64,000 nucleotides of DNA from Gammaproteobacteria bacterium (GCA_030427485.1 JAUICG010000021.1:1-64000); one strand, 5' to 3'; positions 49,860-59,429 are shown, numbered from the stretch's first letter. Numbers and translations are program-made. The notes: generated from the sequence alone by a model not told the origin.

Positions 49860-51179
49860 ATGACTGACGCCACCCAGCCCGACCCGCGCAGAACGCTGCT
49901 GGATGCGCCGCAGAGCCGCTATCAGTGGGCGGCGATCGGCGTGACCGTGATGCTGTGCGCGCTGGACGGTTTTGATGTGCTGGCAGTAACCTACGCCGCA
50001 CCTGGCTTCCTGCAGGAATGGGGCCTGTCCAACGCGGAGCTGGGTCTGGCGTTATCGATGGGGCTGGTGGGTATGGCGCTGGGTTCCTTTTTTCTCGCGC
50101 CCCTGGCAGACGTGATTGGTCGGCGCAATATGATATTCGCCTGTCTGCTGGTCATGGCCGCAGGCATGACAGCGACCGCCTTCTGCGGATCGCTGGCGAC
50201 GCTGGCAGGGTGGCGCCTGGTGACCGGTCTCGGCATAGGCGCGATGATATCCATCATCGTTCCGCTGGCGGCGGAGTATTCCAATGCCAGGCGCCGCGAC
50301 TTCGCCGTGGGCCTGATGGCGGTGGGCTATCCGATTGGCGGCACGTTCGGCGGTCTCGCCGCGGCCCAACTACTGGTCGCCTATGACTGGCGTGCAATAT
50401 TCATTTTTGGCGGCGTTATCGCCGTGGTGATACTGCCACTGGTGATACGCTGGATGCCCGAGCCGGTAGGCTACCTCATCGACAACCCCAAACCGGATAC
50501 ACTTGAAAAGGTCAACCGTTTCCTGACGCGCTGCGGCCACGCTCCCGTCAACGCGCTGCCGCCACCTTCGCCACGGTCCGGCGCGGTACCGATCACCGAG
50601 ATACTCGGTGCCGGAAATCGCGGCCGGACCCTGCACATCACGGCGTTGTACTCACTGGCCTTTACCACCATCTACTTCTTTCTCACCTGGAGCCCCAAAC
50701 TGGTGACCGATCTGGGGTTTTCTGCCGCCACATCGACCCTGGTGGCCGTAACGCGGGATATGGTGGGCATATTCGGCGGCCTGTTACTCGGCTGGGCCGC
50801 CCACTATCTCGGGCTCAAGCGCCTGGTGGTACCGGTCGTCGCCGGCATGGGGCTGGCATTGATCCTGTTCGGCCGCCTGCCGGCGGATATCGTCCAACTG
50901 CGCGGGGCAGCGGCGCTGGCGGGCCTGTGCCTGTACGGCAGCGCAGTCGGCCTGTACGCAGTACTCGCGCGCAGCTTTGACACACATGTGCGCGCCACGG
51001 GTACCGGGTTTGTCATCGGCATGGGCAGGATCGCCAGCGCCATCGCACCCTTGCTGGGTGGCTACCTGTTCTCGATCGGCTGGGATCGTGCCGAAGTCAC
51101 ATCAGCGCTGGGCATGGGAGCCATCGTGGCAGCGCTATTACTCGTTCTATTCCCGGTGCGCCCGATCGGCGTCCATTAG
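49860..51179 (+). CDS. MFS transporter, aromatic acid:H+ symporter type
   Basis: A 439-residue 12-helix permease. DGFDVLAVTYAAPGF in helix 1 is the aromatic-acid-symporter motif (BenK/PcaK/GenK), and LADVIGRRNMIFA between helices 2 and 3 is the MFS loop motif. It should import a benzoate-like acid with protons. The ATG at 49860 is preceded by GAAGCAAG; the frame runs 21 codons upstream to 49797 without support. It is the first gene of a six-gene plus-strand set (FAH hydrolase, amidohydrolase, GST, VOC, Rieske), which it probably feeds. Confidence 0.87.
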   Translation: MTDATQPDPRRTLLDAPQSRYQWAAIGVTVMLCALDGFDVLAVTYAAPGFLQEWGLSNAELGLALSMGLVGMALGSFFLAPLADVIGRRNMIFACLLVMAAGMTATAFCGSLATLAGWRLVTGLGIGAMISIIVPLAAEYSNARRRDFAVGLMAVGYPIGGTFGGLAAAQLLVAYDWRAIFIFGGVIAVVILPLVIRWMPEPVGYLIDNPKPDTLEKVNRFLTRCGHAPVNALPPPSPRSGAVPITEILGAGNRGRTLHITALYSLAFTTIYFFLTWSPKLVTDLGFSAATSTLVAVTRDMVGIFGGLLLGWAAHYLGLKRLVVPVVAGMGLALILFGRLPADIVQLRGAAALAGLCLYGSAVGLYAVLARSFDTHVRATGTGFVIGMGRIASAIAPLLGGYLFSIGWDRAEVTSALGMGAIVAALLLVLFPVRPIGVH

Positions 51180-51224
51180 CAGGCAGCGGCCATCCGGCCA
51201 TAACCTCATCCCAAGGAGAGCACT

Positions 51225-52079
51225 ATGAAACTGGTACGATTTGATGCAGGCGACGGCCCCAAAACCGGTGTCGTGGTAGACGATGCGGTTGTCGACCTCG
51301 CTGCGGCCGGCTGCGCCTACAGTGATATGGCCGCCATTATCAGCGGCGGCCAGGCGGCGCTGGACGCGGTAGCCGATACCGTGGCGGCGACCCGGGCGCA
51401 GTACGCGCTGAACGCCGTCCACCTGCTGGCCCCGGTCGCCAGACCGGGCAAGTACCTGGCGATCGGCATGAACTACAAGAAGCACGCGGACGAAGCGCGG
51501 AAACTGGGCGTCGCGGTGCCGGAACACCAGGTCTGGTTCAACAAGCAGACCACCTGCGTATCCGGTCCCTATGACGAAATCGACCCGGGTGTGACCGAGA
51601 TGCTGGACTATGAGGCGGAACTGGGCCTGGTCATCGGCACACCTGCCAAGGGTGTTAAAAAGGCCGATGCACTGCGGCATGTATTCGGCTACTTCGTGGC
51701 CAACGATGTCTCGGCTCGCGACTGGCAACAGCACACCCCCACGTTCACGATGGGTAAGTCCTTCGATACCCACGGGCCGATCGGCCCCTGGATTGTCACC
51801 GCAGATGAAGTGCCCGACCCGCAGGACCTCGAACTGCGCTGCTATGTGAACAACGAATTGCGCCAGCAGACCAACACCTCGGACATGGTGCATTACATCG
51901 CCAACCAGATCGAGTATCTCTCCACCGCTTTTACCCTGGAGTCCGGCGACCTGATCGCGACCGGCACACCCGCGGGTGTGGGCATCGCGATGAACCCGCC
52001 GGTCTTCCTGCAGGCGGGTGACGTGGTGCGCTGCGAGATCGACGGTATCGGCGCGATTGAAAACCGGGTACGGGGATGA
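51225..52079 (+). CDS. Fumarylacetoacetate hydrolase family protein
   Basis: A 284-residue FAH-fold enzyme. LDYEAELGLVIG near 127-138 carries metal-binding Glu residues, and DVSARDWQ and GKSFDTHGPIGPWIVT are family motifs, with GTPAGVGIAMNPP near the end. Members hydrolyse fumarylpyruvate or acylpyruvates or decarboxylate ring-cleavage products. A perfect AAGGAGAG site precedes the ATG. It overlaps the following amidohydrolase (ATGA). With a GST two genes on, a gentisate- or homogentisate-like lower pathway is a reasonable reading, but no gentisate dioxygenase is visible. Confidence 0.88.
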   Translation: MKLVRFDAGDGPKTGVVVDDAVVDLAAAGCAYSDMAAIISGGQAALDAVADTVAATRAQYALNAVHLLAPVARPGKYLAIGMNYKKHADEARKLGVAVPEHQVWFNKQTTCVSGPYDEIDPGVTEMLDYEAELGLVIGTPAKGVKKADALRHVFGYFVANDVSARDWQQHTPTFTMGKSFDTHGPIGPWIVTADEVPDPQDLELRCYVNNELRQQTNTSDMVHYIANQIEYLSTAFTLESGDLIATGTPAGVGIAMNPPVFLQAGDVVRCEIDGIGAIENRVRG

Positions 52080-53638
52080 TGGCCAGGCAACGACAGGTAT
52101 CGCGCACCCACGCGACAGGAGTCGCCGCGCTGGTGGGCGCTTGTCTTGCCGTCGTGGCAGTCGGGGGCTGCTCTGAGGCGCAACCTCCGCCTCTATCCTC
52201 CCCGGTCGAGGAGGCCTCACTCAATGCCGGAGCACCGCTGATTCTGGATGGCGTCACGGTGGTGAATACCCGCAATGGCGCCCTGCTGAAGAACCGTACT
52301 GTGATGATCGCCAATGGCAGGATCGAAAGTATTTCTCCCGGCGGCAAGCGAACGGCGGATGATACTGTCCAACGGGTGGATGCCCGTGGCAAGTATCTGG
52401 TGCCCGGCTTTCTCGACATGCACGCGCACATGGCCGCCGACTGGTCCGACCCCAGCCTGAATGCGCTGCTGATGTTGAGCCAGGGTACTACCGGCTACCG
52501 ACAGATGAGCGGTTCACTGGAACTTTTAGCGCAGCGCGCACAGGATGAAATCGCACCCTTCCCCGATGCCCCTGCACTGCAGGTGATGCCCGGGGATGTG
52601 CTGATGGGGCAGATCGCCAAAGATCCGGACGATGTGCGTGTTGAAATTCAGGAACAGGTCGCCGCGGGTGCAGATTTTATCAAAGCCGTCGATCTGGATC
52701 GGGCAACGTATCTGGCTGCGATTGCCGAAGCCCGGCGTCTGGGCGTGCCGCTTGCCGGGCACCTGCCGGCTACCATCAGTGTGACTGAAGCCAGTGACGC
52801 CGGTATGCGCGCGATCGAGCACCTGGGGCCCAACAGCAGTATTATGCTGAGTTGCTCGTCCGACGAGGCTGCACTGCGAGCAATGATCGGCGAGCGGGGA
52901 GAACACGGCGCGCCGATTTTTCCCGACGCGGTCGCCTGGATACTGCAACCGGTGATTAAGCGGGTAATACAGCGAGTGCTCGCCAACCCGATCTTACTGA
53001 ACGACGAGGACGGCTACACACTGACCCAGCGTCTGGTCGATACCTATGACGAGGGAAAATGTCGTGCGCTGGCAAAAACGCTCGCGGCAACCGATATGTG
53101 GCAGGTCCCAACCCTGATTCGATTGCGCACCATGGAGATCGCGGATGCGCCGGAATACCGCAATGACACCCGGCTGAAATACGTTACGGGCGACAAGAGG
53201 TCGTTGTGGGAATCGGTTACCGCAGAATTCATCGAGGATGTCACCCCGGCGCAAAAAGAAACCCTCAGGCAGTTCTTCGAGCTGCAGATGACACTGACCG
53301 GAGTGCTCAATGACGCGGGCGTCAAGATGCTGACCGGATCCGATGTGGGTGGCGGCTGGATCATTCCGGGCTTTGGCCTGCACCAGGAATTCGACCTGCT
53401 CGGGCAGGCAGGTGCCTCACCGCTCGAGGTGCTGCAGATGGCGACGATCAATGGCGCTGTTTTCCTCGGCAAAGAAGACACCATGGGTACTGTGGAGCCG
53501 GGCAGGGAAGCCAACCTTGTACTGCTGGACGCGAATCCGCTGGAGGATGTACAGAATCTGCATGCGATCAATGCGGTAGTCCGCAACGGCAACTACTACT
53601 CGCGCCAGGCCCTGCAGGATCTGATCGATGAACGGTAA
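52076..53638 (+). CDS. Amidohydrolase family lipoprotein
   Basis: A 520-residue amidohydrolase of the imidazolonepropionase-like group. The N-terminus (VAALVGACLAVVAVGGC) is a lipoprotein signal with lipobox VGGC near residue 34. GFLDMHAHMAADW near 117 provides the HxH metal pair, GHLPATISV and EHLGPNSS add His ligands, and LTGSDVGGG near 420 the Asp. It would be membrane-anchored, probably periplasmic. Two overlapping ATGs begin the gene, the first in ATGA overlap with the FAH gene. It overlaps the GST gene by 11 bp. The substrate is not evident; an exported lactonase or amidase of imported aromatics is possible. Confidence 0.83.
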   Translation: MMARQRQVSRTHATGVAALVGACLAVVAVGGCSEAQPPPLSSPVEEASLNAGAPLILDGVTVVNTRNGALLKNRTVMIANGRIESISPGGKRTADDTVQRVDARGKYLVPGFLDMHAHMAADWSDPSLNALLMLSQGTTGYRQMSGSLELLAQRAQDEIAPFPDAPALQVMPGDVLMGQIAKDPDDVRVEIQEQVAAGADFIKAVDLDRATYLAAIAEARRLGVPLAGHLPATISVTEASDAGMRAIEHLGPNSSIMLSCSSDEAALRAMIGERGEHGAPIFPDAVAWILQPVIKRVIQRVLANPILLNDEDGYTLTQRLVDTYDEGKCRALAKTLAATDMWQVPTLIRLRTMEIADAPEYRNDTRLKYVTGDKRSLWESVTAEFIEDVTPAQKETLRQFFELQMTLTGVLNDAGVKMLTGSDVGGGWIIPGFGLHQEFDLLGQAGASPLEVLQMATINGAVFLGKEDTMGTVEPGREANLVLLDANPLEDVQNLHAINAVVRNGNYYSRQALQDLIDER

Positions 53639-54461
53639 CGCTGAACGCACGCTGTATACCTTCACCAACTCCATCTGCACGCAAAAGGTTTTCATCACGC
53701 TGGCCGAAAAGCAACTCGACTACGACATGCACATCGTCAATCTGTTCAACAACGAACAGTTTGATCCCGAATATCTCAAGCTGAATCCAAAAGGCGTGGT
53801 GCCGACGCTGGTCGATGGCGATAACGTGGTCATCGAATCCACCTTGATCTGCGAGTACCTCGATGAAACCTACCCGGATCCACCGCTTGCGCCCGCCACC
53901 CCGATCGGGCGAGCCACGATGCGTTTGTGGTCAAAACAGGTTGACGAGGGTATTTTCGCGGCGGCTCGCGAGCTGAGTTTTTCCGCGCAGTTTCGCGAAA
54001 AGCTCAAGACAATGACCGAGGATCAGCGACAGGTACGATTCCGCAATGTCGGCGACCCGGAGCGCCACGCGGCCTTCAAGTCCACGTACGAGGAGGGTGT
54101 GAACAGCCCGTTCGTACTGCAGGCCATCGGCAATTTCGAAAAGATGTTCAAATTGCTTGAGCAAGCCCTGGCGCAATCCGGCGGCCCCTGGATTCTCGGC
54201 GACAGCTACACGCTGGCCGATATCAACCTGACGCCTTTCGTCTACCGCGTGGAATACCTGAACCTGCTGGATTTGTGGCTGCAGGACAAACCCCGGGTAC
54301 AGCAGTGGTGGGCAATGGCCCGCGCGCGACCCAGCGCGGTGGCAACCATTCCCGGGAGGCTGGCGGCGGAGGTCGTTGCCGATATGACACACTTTGGCGG
54401 CCTGATTCGCGACCGGGTCGCCCAGCGCCGGCAGGAATACCTGAATATGATGCAGCGATAA
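53628..54461 (+). CDS. Glutathione S-transferase, LigF-like
   Basis: A 277-residue GST. The N-domain segment LNPKGVVPTLVDGD then ESTLICEYLDETYP resembles the sphingomonad beta-etherase LigF region NPRGQVPAL...ESTVICEYLE. The following MRLWSKQVDE also matches LigF's MRVWTKWVDE, and the long C-domain fits. Such enzymes cleave beta-aryl ethers of lignin dimers using glutathione; relatives are isomerases or dehalogenases. The start overlaps the previous gene by 11 bp, suggesting coupling. The LigF assignment rests on remembered motif similarity, not an alignment. Confidence 0.78.
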   Translation: MNGNAERTLYTFTNSICTQKVFITLAEKQLDYDMHIVNLFNNEQFDPEYLKLNPKGVVPTLVDGDNVVIESTLICEYLDETYPDPPLAPATPIGRATMRLWSKQVDEGIFAAARELSFSAQFREKLKTMTEDQRQVRFRNVGDPERHAAFKSTYEEGVNSPFVLQAIGNFEKMFKLLEQALAQSGGPWILGDSYTLADINLTPFVYRVEYLNLLDLWLQDKPRVQQWWAMARARPSAVATIPGRLAAEVVADMTHFGGLIRDRVAQRRQEYLNMMQR

Positions 54462-54670
54462 ACGCAGTCGAGCCGCCATGCCCGGACATGATCGAAAAGA
54501 GTTATCGCCCATCGATTTCTGGCATCTGGTGAGTGCACACGGGTTGCCATATGCTTTTTCAATCCAGTATTCATGCGCCGAAGTAAGCGCGGCGCCAGGG
54601 GACAGCCGGTACCGGCACGATGCCCGGCACCGCATCAGACAATCACCGACACCTCGAGGAATTTCAGCCC

Positions 54671-55243
54671 ATGTCTGCCAAACCGAAATTTGCCCACGTT
54701 GTTTACCAGACTGCCCAGGCCAAAGCGATGCGTGACTGGTACTGCGCAGTGCTCGACGGACACGTGGTGTATGAAGACGAAACACTGACCTTCATTACCT
54801 TCGATGACGAACACCACCGCGTCGCGCTGCTGCACCCGCCCATCCCCATGCAAGCGAAAACCGAGCTCACCGCCGCCGCGCATCATACCGCGTATACCTT
54901 TGCCGGCCTGGACGACCTGCTGGCACGGTATGTACTGCTGCGCGACGGCGGGATAACACCCGCGGTGTGCATCTCTCACGGTGTTACAACCTCGCTGTAC
55001 TACTGCGACCCCGACGGCAATTTCGTCGAGATGCAGATCGACGTGTTCGAGCGGCCAGAAGATGCCACGGCCTATATGCACGGCGCGGAGTATGCCGCCG
55101 ACTCGGTGGGCCCCGCCTTCGATCCCGAGAAAATGCTTGAAGCGCGCCGCGCCGGCGCCGGCGTTGAGGAATTGTGTAACCGCGCGTGGTGCGTCGACGC
55201 TGGCCTGGGCAATCCGCTGGAAGTCCTGATGGGTCCGCGTTAA
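54671..55243 (+). CDS. VOC-family dioxygenase-like protein
   Basis: A 190-residue VOC protein with possible metal ligands His in FAHVVYQT near residue 9, the His pair in AAHHTAYTF near 71 and Glu in FVEMQIDV near 121. These are in the order expected for a one-domain extradiol dioxygenase, followed by a 60-residue helical tail. The frame runs 17 codons upstream; I choose ATG 54671, with CGAGGA 11 nt before it. A 209-bp non-coding gap precedes it. It is probably the ring-cleavage or an accessory enzyme of this operon. Confidence 0.78.
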   Translation: MSAKPKFAHVVYQTAQAKAMRDWYCAVLDGHVVYEDETLTFITFDDEHHRVALLHPPIPMQAKTELTAAAHHTAYTFAGLDDLLARYVLLRDGGITPAVCISHGVTTSLYYCDPDGNFVEMQIDVFERPEDATAYMHGAEYAADSVGPAFDPEKMLEARRAGAGVEELCNRAWCVDAGLGNPLEVLMGPR

Positions 55244-55440
55244 TCCGCGCGCCCGGCCCGCGAAACACGCCACCCGCGGTGATGCCCTGGCGGTATCAGG
55301 CTGAAGGCCTCGGCATCTTTGGCGTGCCGCTGGCAGTCGCTATGATAAGGGCTCCAATCAACAGATAATCGGGAATCCAACCTGCCCCCGCGTTATCCAA
55401 AGCGAGTGGCAAGCTGATCCCGGCGGACAGGGAGCCCCCT

Positions 55441-56469
55441 ATGAAATATCTGCGCAACACCTGGTATGTCGCTGCCTGGTCGGACGAGATCAGTGGCGAC
55501 AGGCCCCTCGCTCGCACCCTGCTGGACACTCCGGTGGCGCTGTATCGACGCAGCGACAATACCACCGCCGCGATTCTGGATCGCTGTCCACACCGCTTCG
55601 CGCCACTGAGCGCAGGCTGTGTGAAGGATAACCAGGTCTTTTGTGCCTACCACGGGTTGGGCTTCGACGGCACGGGCACCTGCACCCACAATCCACACGG
55701 ACCCATTCGACGCAGTATGGACATACCCTCCTACCGCACCCATGAAGCACACCGGGCCGTGTGGATATGGATGGGCGAGCAGCAACAGGCTGATCCGGCG
55801 CTGATACCGGACCTGTCCTATCTCGCGGGAGCGCCGGAGACAGCCTTCAGCAAGGGGAATATGGTAGCGCAGGGCAACTACGAGATCTTCGTTGACAACA
55901 TTCTGGACCTGAGCCACACAGACTACCTGCACCCGACGACGCTTGGCGGCGCAGGGATTACCGGCACCAAACCCGAGGTTCACGAAACCGACGATTTCGT
56001 GGATGTCACCTGGTTCGTGCCCAATCAGTCGCCCTCTCCCCTGCTGAAGAGCTTGTTCGCCGAGTTGCCGGAGAAAACTGACACCTTCCAGCGGGTCCGC
56101 TGGTACGCCCCCGGCGTGATGCGCCTGGTTGCCGGCAGTATGGCGGCTGGCGCACCGGAGGCAGAGGCGATGGCGAACTTCAACGCCCATATCCTCACCC
56201 CGGAGACGGCGACTTCCTCACATTATTTCTACGCGGCCACACGTAACTTTCGCGTGGAAGACGGGGAGTTGAACCAACAGATCGCGGCGACCCGCGAGCA
56301 TATTTTCGGCACTGAAGACAAGCCGATGATCGAAGCTATCCAGAATCGCATGGGTGACGCGGAGTTCTGGTCGCTGAACCCCCTGCTGTTCTCGATCGAC
56401 GCGGCCCCGGTCAGGGTCAGGCGCAGACTGCAGCGATTGATCGATGCGGAGCAGGGCGACCCCTGCTGA
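55441..56469 (+). CDS. Rieske oxygenase, vanillate O-demethylase type (VanA-like)
   Basis: A 342-residue Rieske oxygenase with C49-P-H51 and C68-x2-H71, iron site D-N-I-L-D-L-S-H-x4-H and the VanA-type N-terminus MKYLRNTWYVAAW. It shares length and plan with the gene at 45905 but is clearly diverged (LSAGCVKDNQ versus LSMGRVSGEV), suggesting a different methoxy-aromatic substrate. A GGGAG site precedes the ATG after a 197-bp gap in which I see no gene. No reductase is adjacent. It converges on the TonB receptor gene. Confidence 0.87.
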   Translation: MKYLRNTWYVAAWSDEISGDRPLARTLLDTPVALYRRSDNTTAAILDRCPHRFAPLSAGCVKDNQVFCAYHGLGFDGTGTCTHNPHGPIRRSMDIPSYRTHEAHRAVWIWMGEQQQADPALIPDLSYLAGAPETAFSKGNMVAQGNYEIFVDNILDLSHTDYLHPTTLGGAGITGTKPEVHETDDFVDVTWFVPNQSPSPLLKSLFAELPEKTDTFQRVRWYAPGVMRLVAGSMAAGAPEAEAMANFNAHILTPETATSSHYFYAATRNFRVEDGELNQQIAATREHIFGTEDKPMIEAIQNRMGDAEFWSLNPLLFSIDAAPVRVRRRLQRLIDAEQGDPC

Positions 56470-56482
56470 TTGCGCGCGGCAT

Positions 56483-56533
56483 ACCTGGTCGCTCTTTTAC
56501 TTCGAAGGCGAACGCTGTCACAGCGGACCAGGT
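56483..56533. terminator. Possible bidirectional terminator between convergent genes
   Basis: ACCTGGTC at 56483-56490 pairs with GACCAGGT at 56526-56533 across a 35-nt loop. It lies between the stop of the Rieske gene (+) and the stop of the TonB receptor (-). The stem is short and there is no clear T-run, so this is tentative. Confidence 0.3.
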
Positions 56534-56536
56534 TGG

Positions 56537-58897
56537 CTACCAATCGAAATCGTAGCTGACGGTGGCGCCCCAGGTGCGCGGGTTGCCAATGCGGGCGAGT
56601 AGCAAGCCGCCCTGGTTGGTGGCTGCGCCATTGACCACATCCTGTGTCACCGACACGCCGCCCGCGAGGTACTCTTCATCATTCAGGTTCTGGCCCCACA
56701 GGGTCAGGCGCCACTTGTCCATGCTATAGGATGCGCTGGCGTCGAACAGGCCATACCCGTCCATCTTGCCGGGTTGGACGTTACCAAGATCCCACCAGAA
56801 ATCTCCCGTGTAGCGGTAAGCCAGACGGAAATCGACCTCGCTGCCGTTGCTCAGGGGCAGGTTGTACAGGGCGACCGCGGTCGCGGAGTAGTCCGGCGCC
56901 TGCGCCAGGTCGAATCCTTCAATAGGGACACTCAGCGGCGAACTCGGTGCGTCCTTGACCTTGGTGTCGAGCACGCCGCCGGTGAGGCTCAAACTCAGCC
57001 CCTCGACAACAGGCGGCAGCCAGATGACTTCAAGCTCCGCCCCTTTCACTTCAGCGGACCCGGCATTGATGATTACCTGGGTAGCGGTGGTCGGATCGCC
57101 CGGTACCGCTTCCTGGCGCAGCGACAACTGCATATCATCGTAATCGACCAGGAAGGCGGTGAGGTTCAGCTGCAGGGTGTTATCGAACAGCTGCGACTTG
57201 ACCCCCAGTTCGTAGTTGTCGGCGTACTCGGGTTCAAAGGGCACCTGCGCAAGCGCCTGGGTGGGCGCGTCGCCCTGGAAGCCGCCACTTTTAAAGCCCC
57301 GGGAATAGGTACCGTAAAACATCAGGTCATCCACGGGCCGGTAGTCCAGGGAGATCTGCCAGGTGGGCTCATCCCAGGACTCGTTGCTGGTGGTGGCGGG
57401 GTAGACCTCGAGCGCGGGGTTCAGGTTATTGATCCAGGGCTCGTTACCCAGCGGATTACTGACACCCGAGGTGAATTCAAGATCATCGAACGTCCAGCGT
57501 CCGCCCAGGGTGAGGCCTACCGTCTCCGTCAACGCATAATTCAGGTGAGTAAACGCGGCGTAGCTGGTCCGGTTGGCCCGTTGCGTCCACAGCGGCGCGG
57601 AGGTGCTGCCGGGACCGACCGGGTCGGTCGTCACCCGCCGTTTGCGAATCTGCGAGCGGTCGACATCCTCGTAACTCAGGTAGAGTCCGAGCAGCCAGTC
57701 CAGGCGACCATCCATCGTCATTGGGCTGCCATCCACCGAGGCCAGGCGAAACTCCTGGGAATAGGCGTTCATCGTTTCATCGGCATCGATTTCCGAGCGG
57801 AAACCCGCGCCGCCCACGGGCCCGTATTGCGGTGCGATGTTCGCGGTATCGCGACTCTCGTCAAAATCCAGGTATTGGTAGCCTGTTATGGACGTTAACT
57901 CACCCAGGCCGGTCTCGTAATTCAGCCTGATCGTGGCGAGCGTGAATTTTGAATCGAGCCCGCCCGCGGTGTTGCCGTCATCGACGTCGTGAAAACCCAG
58001 GGGAAGATCCGCTATCTCGAAGAAAGTCCCGATGCCGGACAGGATATTGGTTGGCTTTACATGGATAGCGTTGCTTTTCGCCCGGGCGTAGTGGACGCTG
58101 GAGAACCAGGTCAGTTTGTCCGTGGGCGTTCCCTGCAGCGCGACCCGACCCGAAATATTGTCAACGTCGTCCATGTCACCCTTGCAATCGGTGCAGGGGC
58201 CGAAATTATTAAAGGGGTCGGGGTTGGTCTCGGCGGCATCGTAAACGTACTCGTTGTCGATGTAGCCGTCCCGCTTCTGGTAATTCACCACCGCGCGAAC
58301 CGCGGTGTCTTCGTTTATCGGAGTATTGAACATGCCCCTGGCCTCGAAGAGGCTGTAATCGCCGGCACCTACTTCAACGAACGCGTCATTTTCCATCACC
58401 GGCCTGTTGTTGATGACGTTGATGGCTCCGCCCACCACGTTCTTGCCGTACAGCGTACCCTGTGGGCCGCGCAGGACTTCGATTCGTTCGACGTCGAACA
58501 TATCCAGCGACGCCGCGCCCTTGCGGGTGAGCGCAACATCGTCGATGGTCAGGCCAACCGAGTCCTGGGCGCCCGCCTCCGCGAGATTGGTGCCGATACC
58601 GCGGATGGTGATAGTGCGCGCGGTAGCGCTGGTATTTGCAATCACAATGTTCGGTGTGTACTCGGCAATCGCCTGCACATCGGTCAGGCGCGCCTCTGCT
58701 ATGGTGCCAGTGTCGAAGGCTACAATCGACACGGGGATATCCTGGGCATTCTCGGCGCGCTTCTGCGCGGTCACGATCACTTCCTCCAGACCGGCCGCGT
58801 GTGCGTCCACCGCGGACGCAGCCAGTACAGCGGCGACAATGTTTGGCCACTGTCGCACGATTGTGGTGCTTCTGGATTTGGTGCAAAAACCTTTCAT
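56537..58897 (-). CDS. TonB-dependent receptor
   Basis: A 786-residue outer-membrane receptor. Its signal peptide ends near ASAVDAHAAG. Plug segment LEEVIVTAQKRAENAQDIPVSI and RVEVLRGPQGTLYGKNVVGGAIN-type plug motifs follow, and the barrel ends in YDFDW with a terminal Trp. An AGGAGG site stands 8 nt before the ATG. It ends the aromatic-catabolism block and probably imports one of its substrates. Upstream lies about 600 bp of DNA holding two hairpin repeats and no gene. Confidence 0.92.
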   Translation of the reverse strand: MKGFCTKSRSTTIVRQWPNIVAAVLAASAVDAHAAGLEEVIVTAQKRAENAQDIPVSIVAFDTGTIAEARLTDVQAIAEYTPNIVIANTSATARTITIRGIGTNLAEAGAQDSVGLTIDDVALTRKGAASLDMFDVERIEVLRGPQGTLYGKNVVGGAINVINNRPVMENDAFVEVGAGDYSLFEARGMFNTPINEDTAVRAVVNYQKRDGYIDNEYVYDAAETNPDPFNNFGPCTDCKGDMDDVDNISGRVALQGTPTDKLTWFSSVHYARAKSNAIHVKPTNILSGIGTFFEIADLPLGFHDVDDGNTAGGLDSKFTLATIRLNYETGLGELTSITGYQYLDFDESRDTANIAPQYGPVGGAGFRSEIDADETMNAYSQEFRLASVDGSPMTMDGRLDWLLGLYLSYEDVDRSQIRKRRVTTDPVGPGSTSAPLWTQRANRTSYAAFTHLNYALTETVGLTLGGRWTFDDLEFTSGVSNPLGNEPWINNLNPALEVYPATTSNESWDEPTWQISLDYRPVDDLMFYGTYSRGFKSGGFQGDAPTQALAQVPFEPEYADNYELGVKSQLFDNTLQLNLTAFLVDYDDMQLSLRQEAVPGDPTTATQVIINAGSAEVKGAELEVIWLPPVVEGLSLSLTGGVLDTKVKDAPSSPLSVPIEGFDLAQAPDYSATAVALYNLPLSNGSEVDFRLAYRYTGDFWWDLGNVQPGKMDGYGLFDASASYSMDKWRLTLWGQNLNDEEYLAGGVSVTQDVVNGAATNQGGLLLARIGNPRTWGATVSYDFDW

Positions 58898-59177
58898 GGG
58901 GACACCTCCTGCTTACCTTTTTGGTCTTATGTCTCCGGAGTGCGTGCTCCCGGCCCGTAGTATTTCACTGAAGTGCTGAAGGTTAGCGGGGGTGGACGAC
59001 ACGGCAAAGATACGAAAATGCCGGATGTGATACCGAAAAAGTATCGTTTGAGGTTTTGAGGAAATCGGATTGAGTTCAGACGTTATCCGACTACATCGGG
59101 AGAGTTCGAAAGTGGCGTTCGCCGTGCGCTGCAATTGGATCTTGGTTGTTGTGCTTTGGGTAATCGGGAGCCTGGCC

Positions 59178-59254
59178 GGTTTCAGGGAGGGGAAAGCCAT
59201 TTCAGTCGCTCCACGTAATTCGCTTGGTGAAATGGCTTTCCCCTCCCCGAAACC
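59178..59254. repeat. Hairpin element 1: 27-bp arms around a conserved 23-nt loop
   Basis: Left arm 59178-59204 (GGTTTCAGGGAGGGGAAAG then CCATTTCA) pairs with right arm 59228-59254 with one mismatch. The loop 59205-59227 reads gtcgctccacgt then a, then attcgcttgg. The inverse of this loop is found in hairpin element 2 with one difference, while the arms of the two elements are unrelated. It lies in the 594-bp gap 58898-59491, which holds no supported gene. Confidence 0.85.
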
Positions 59255-59354
59255 TCCATCTTCAACTCGTTCAGCCAAATGCAACTGAAAGTTGTGTTGG
59301 TTCGACTACGTGACTTGGCTTTTTACGTTCGAATTACGCGCGATAGTGGAGGGA

Positions 59355-59429
59355 GGGTCTGCTCGGGGAACCGTTTTTCACCAAGCGAATCACGTGGAGC
59401 GACTGAAAAACGGTTCCCCGAGCAGACCC
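59355..59429. repeat. Hairpin element 2: 26-bp perfect arms, same loop inverted
   Basis: Left arm 59355-59380 (GGGTCTGCTCGGGGAACCG then TTTTTCA) and right arm 59404-59429 are perfect complements. The loop 59381-59403 is the reverse complement of the loop of element 1 except for one base. Only TTTCA/TGAAA next to the loop is common to both arms. It sits 63 bp before the stop of the nucleotidyltransferase gene, where it could also act as a 3' structure. Confidence 0.85.

Noticed and set aside
59178..59429. Integron attC sites or a CRISPR array
   Set aside because: No GTTRRRY/RYYYAAC ends, no gene cassettes or integrase, and only two units with different arms; spacing and content do not fit CRISPR.
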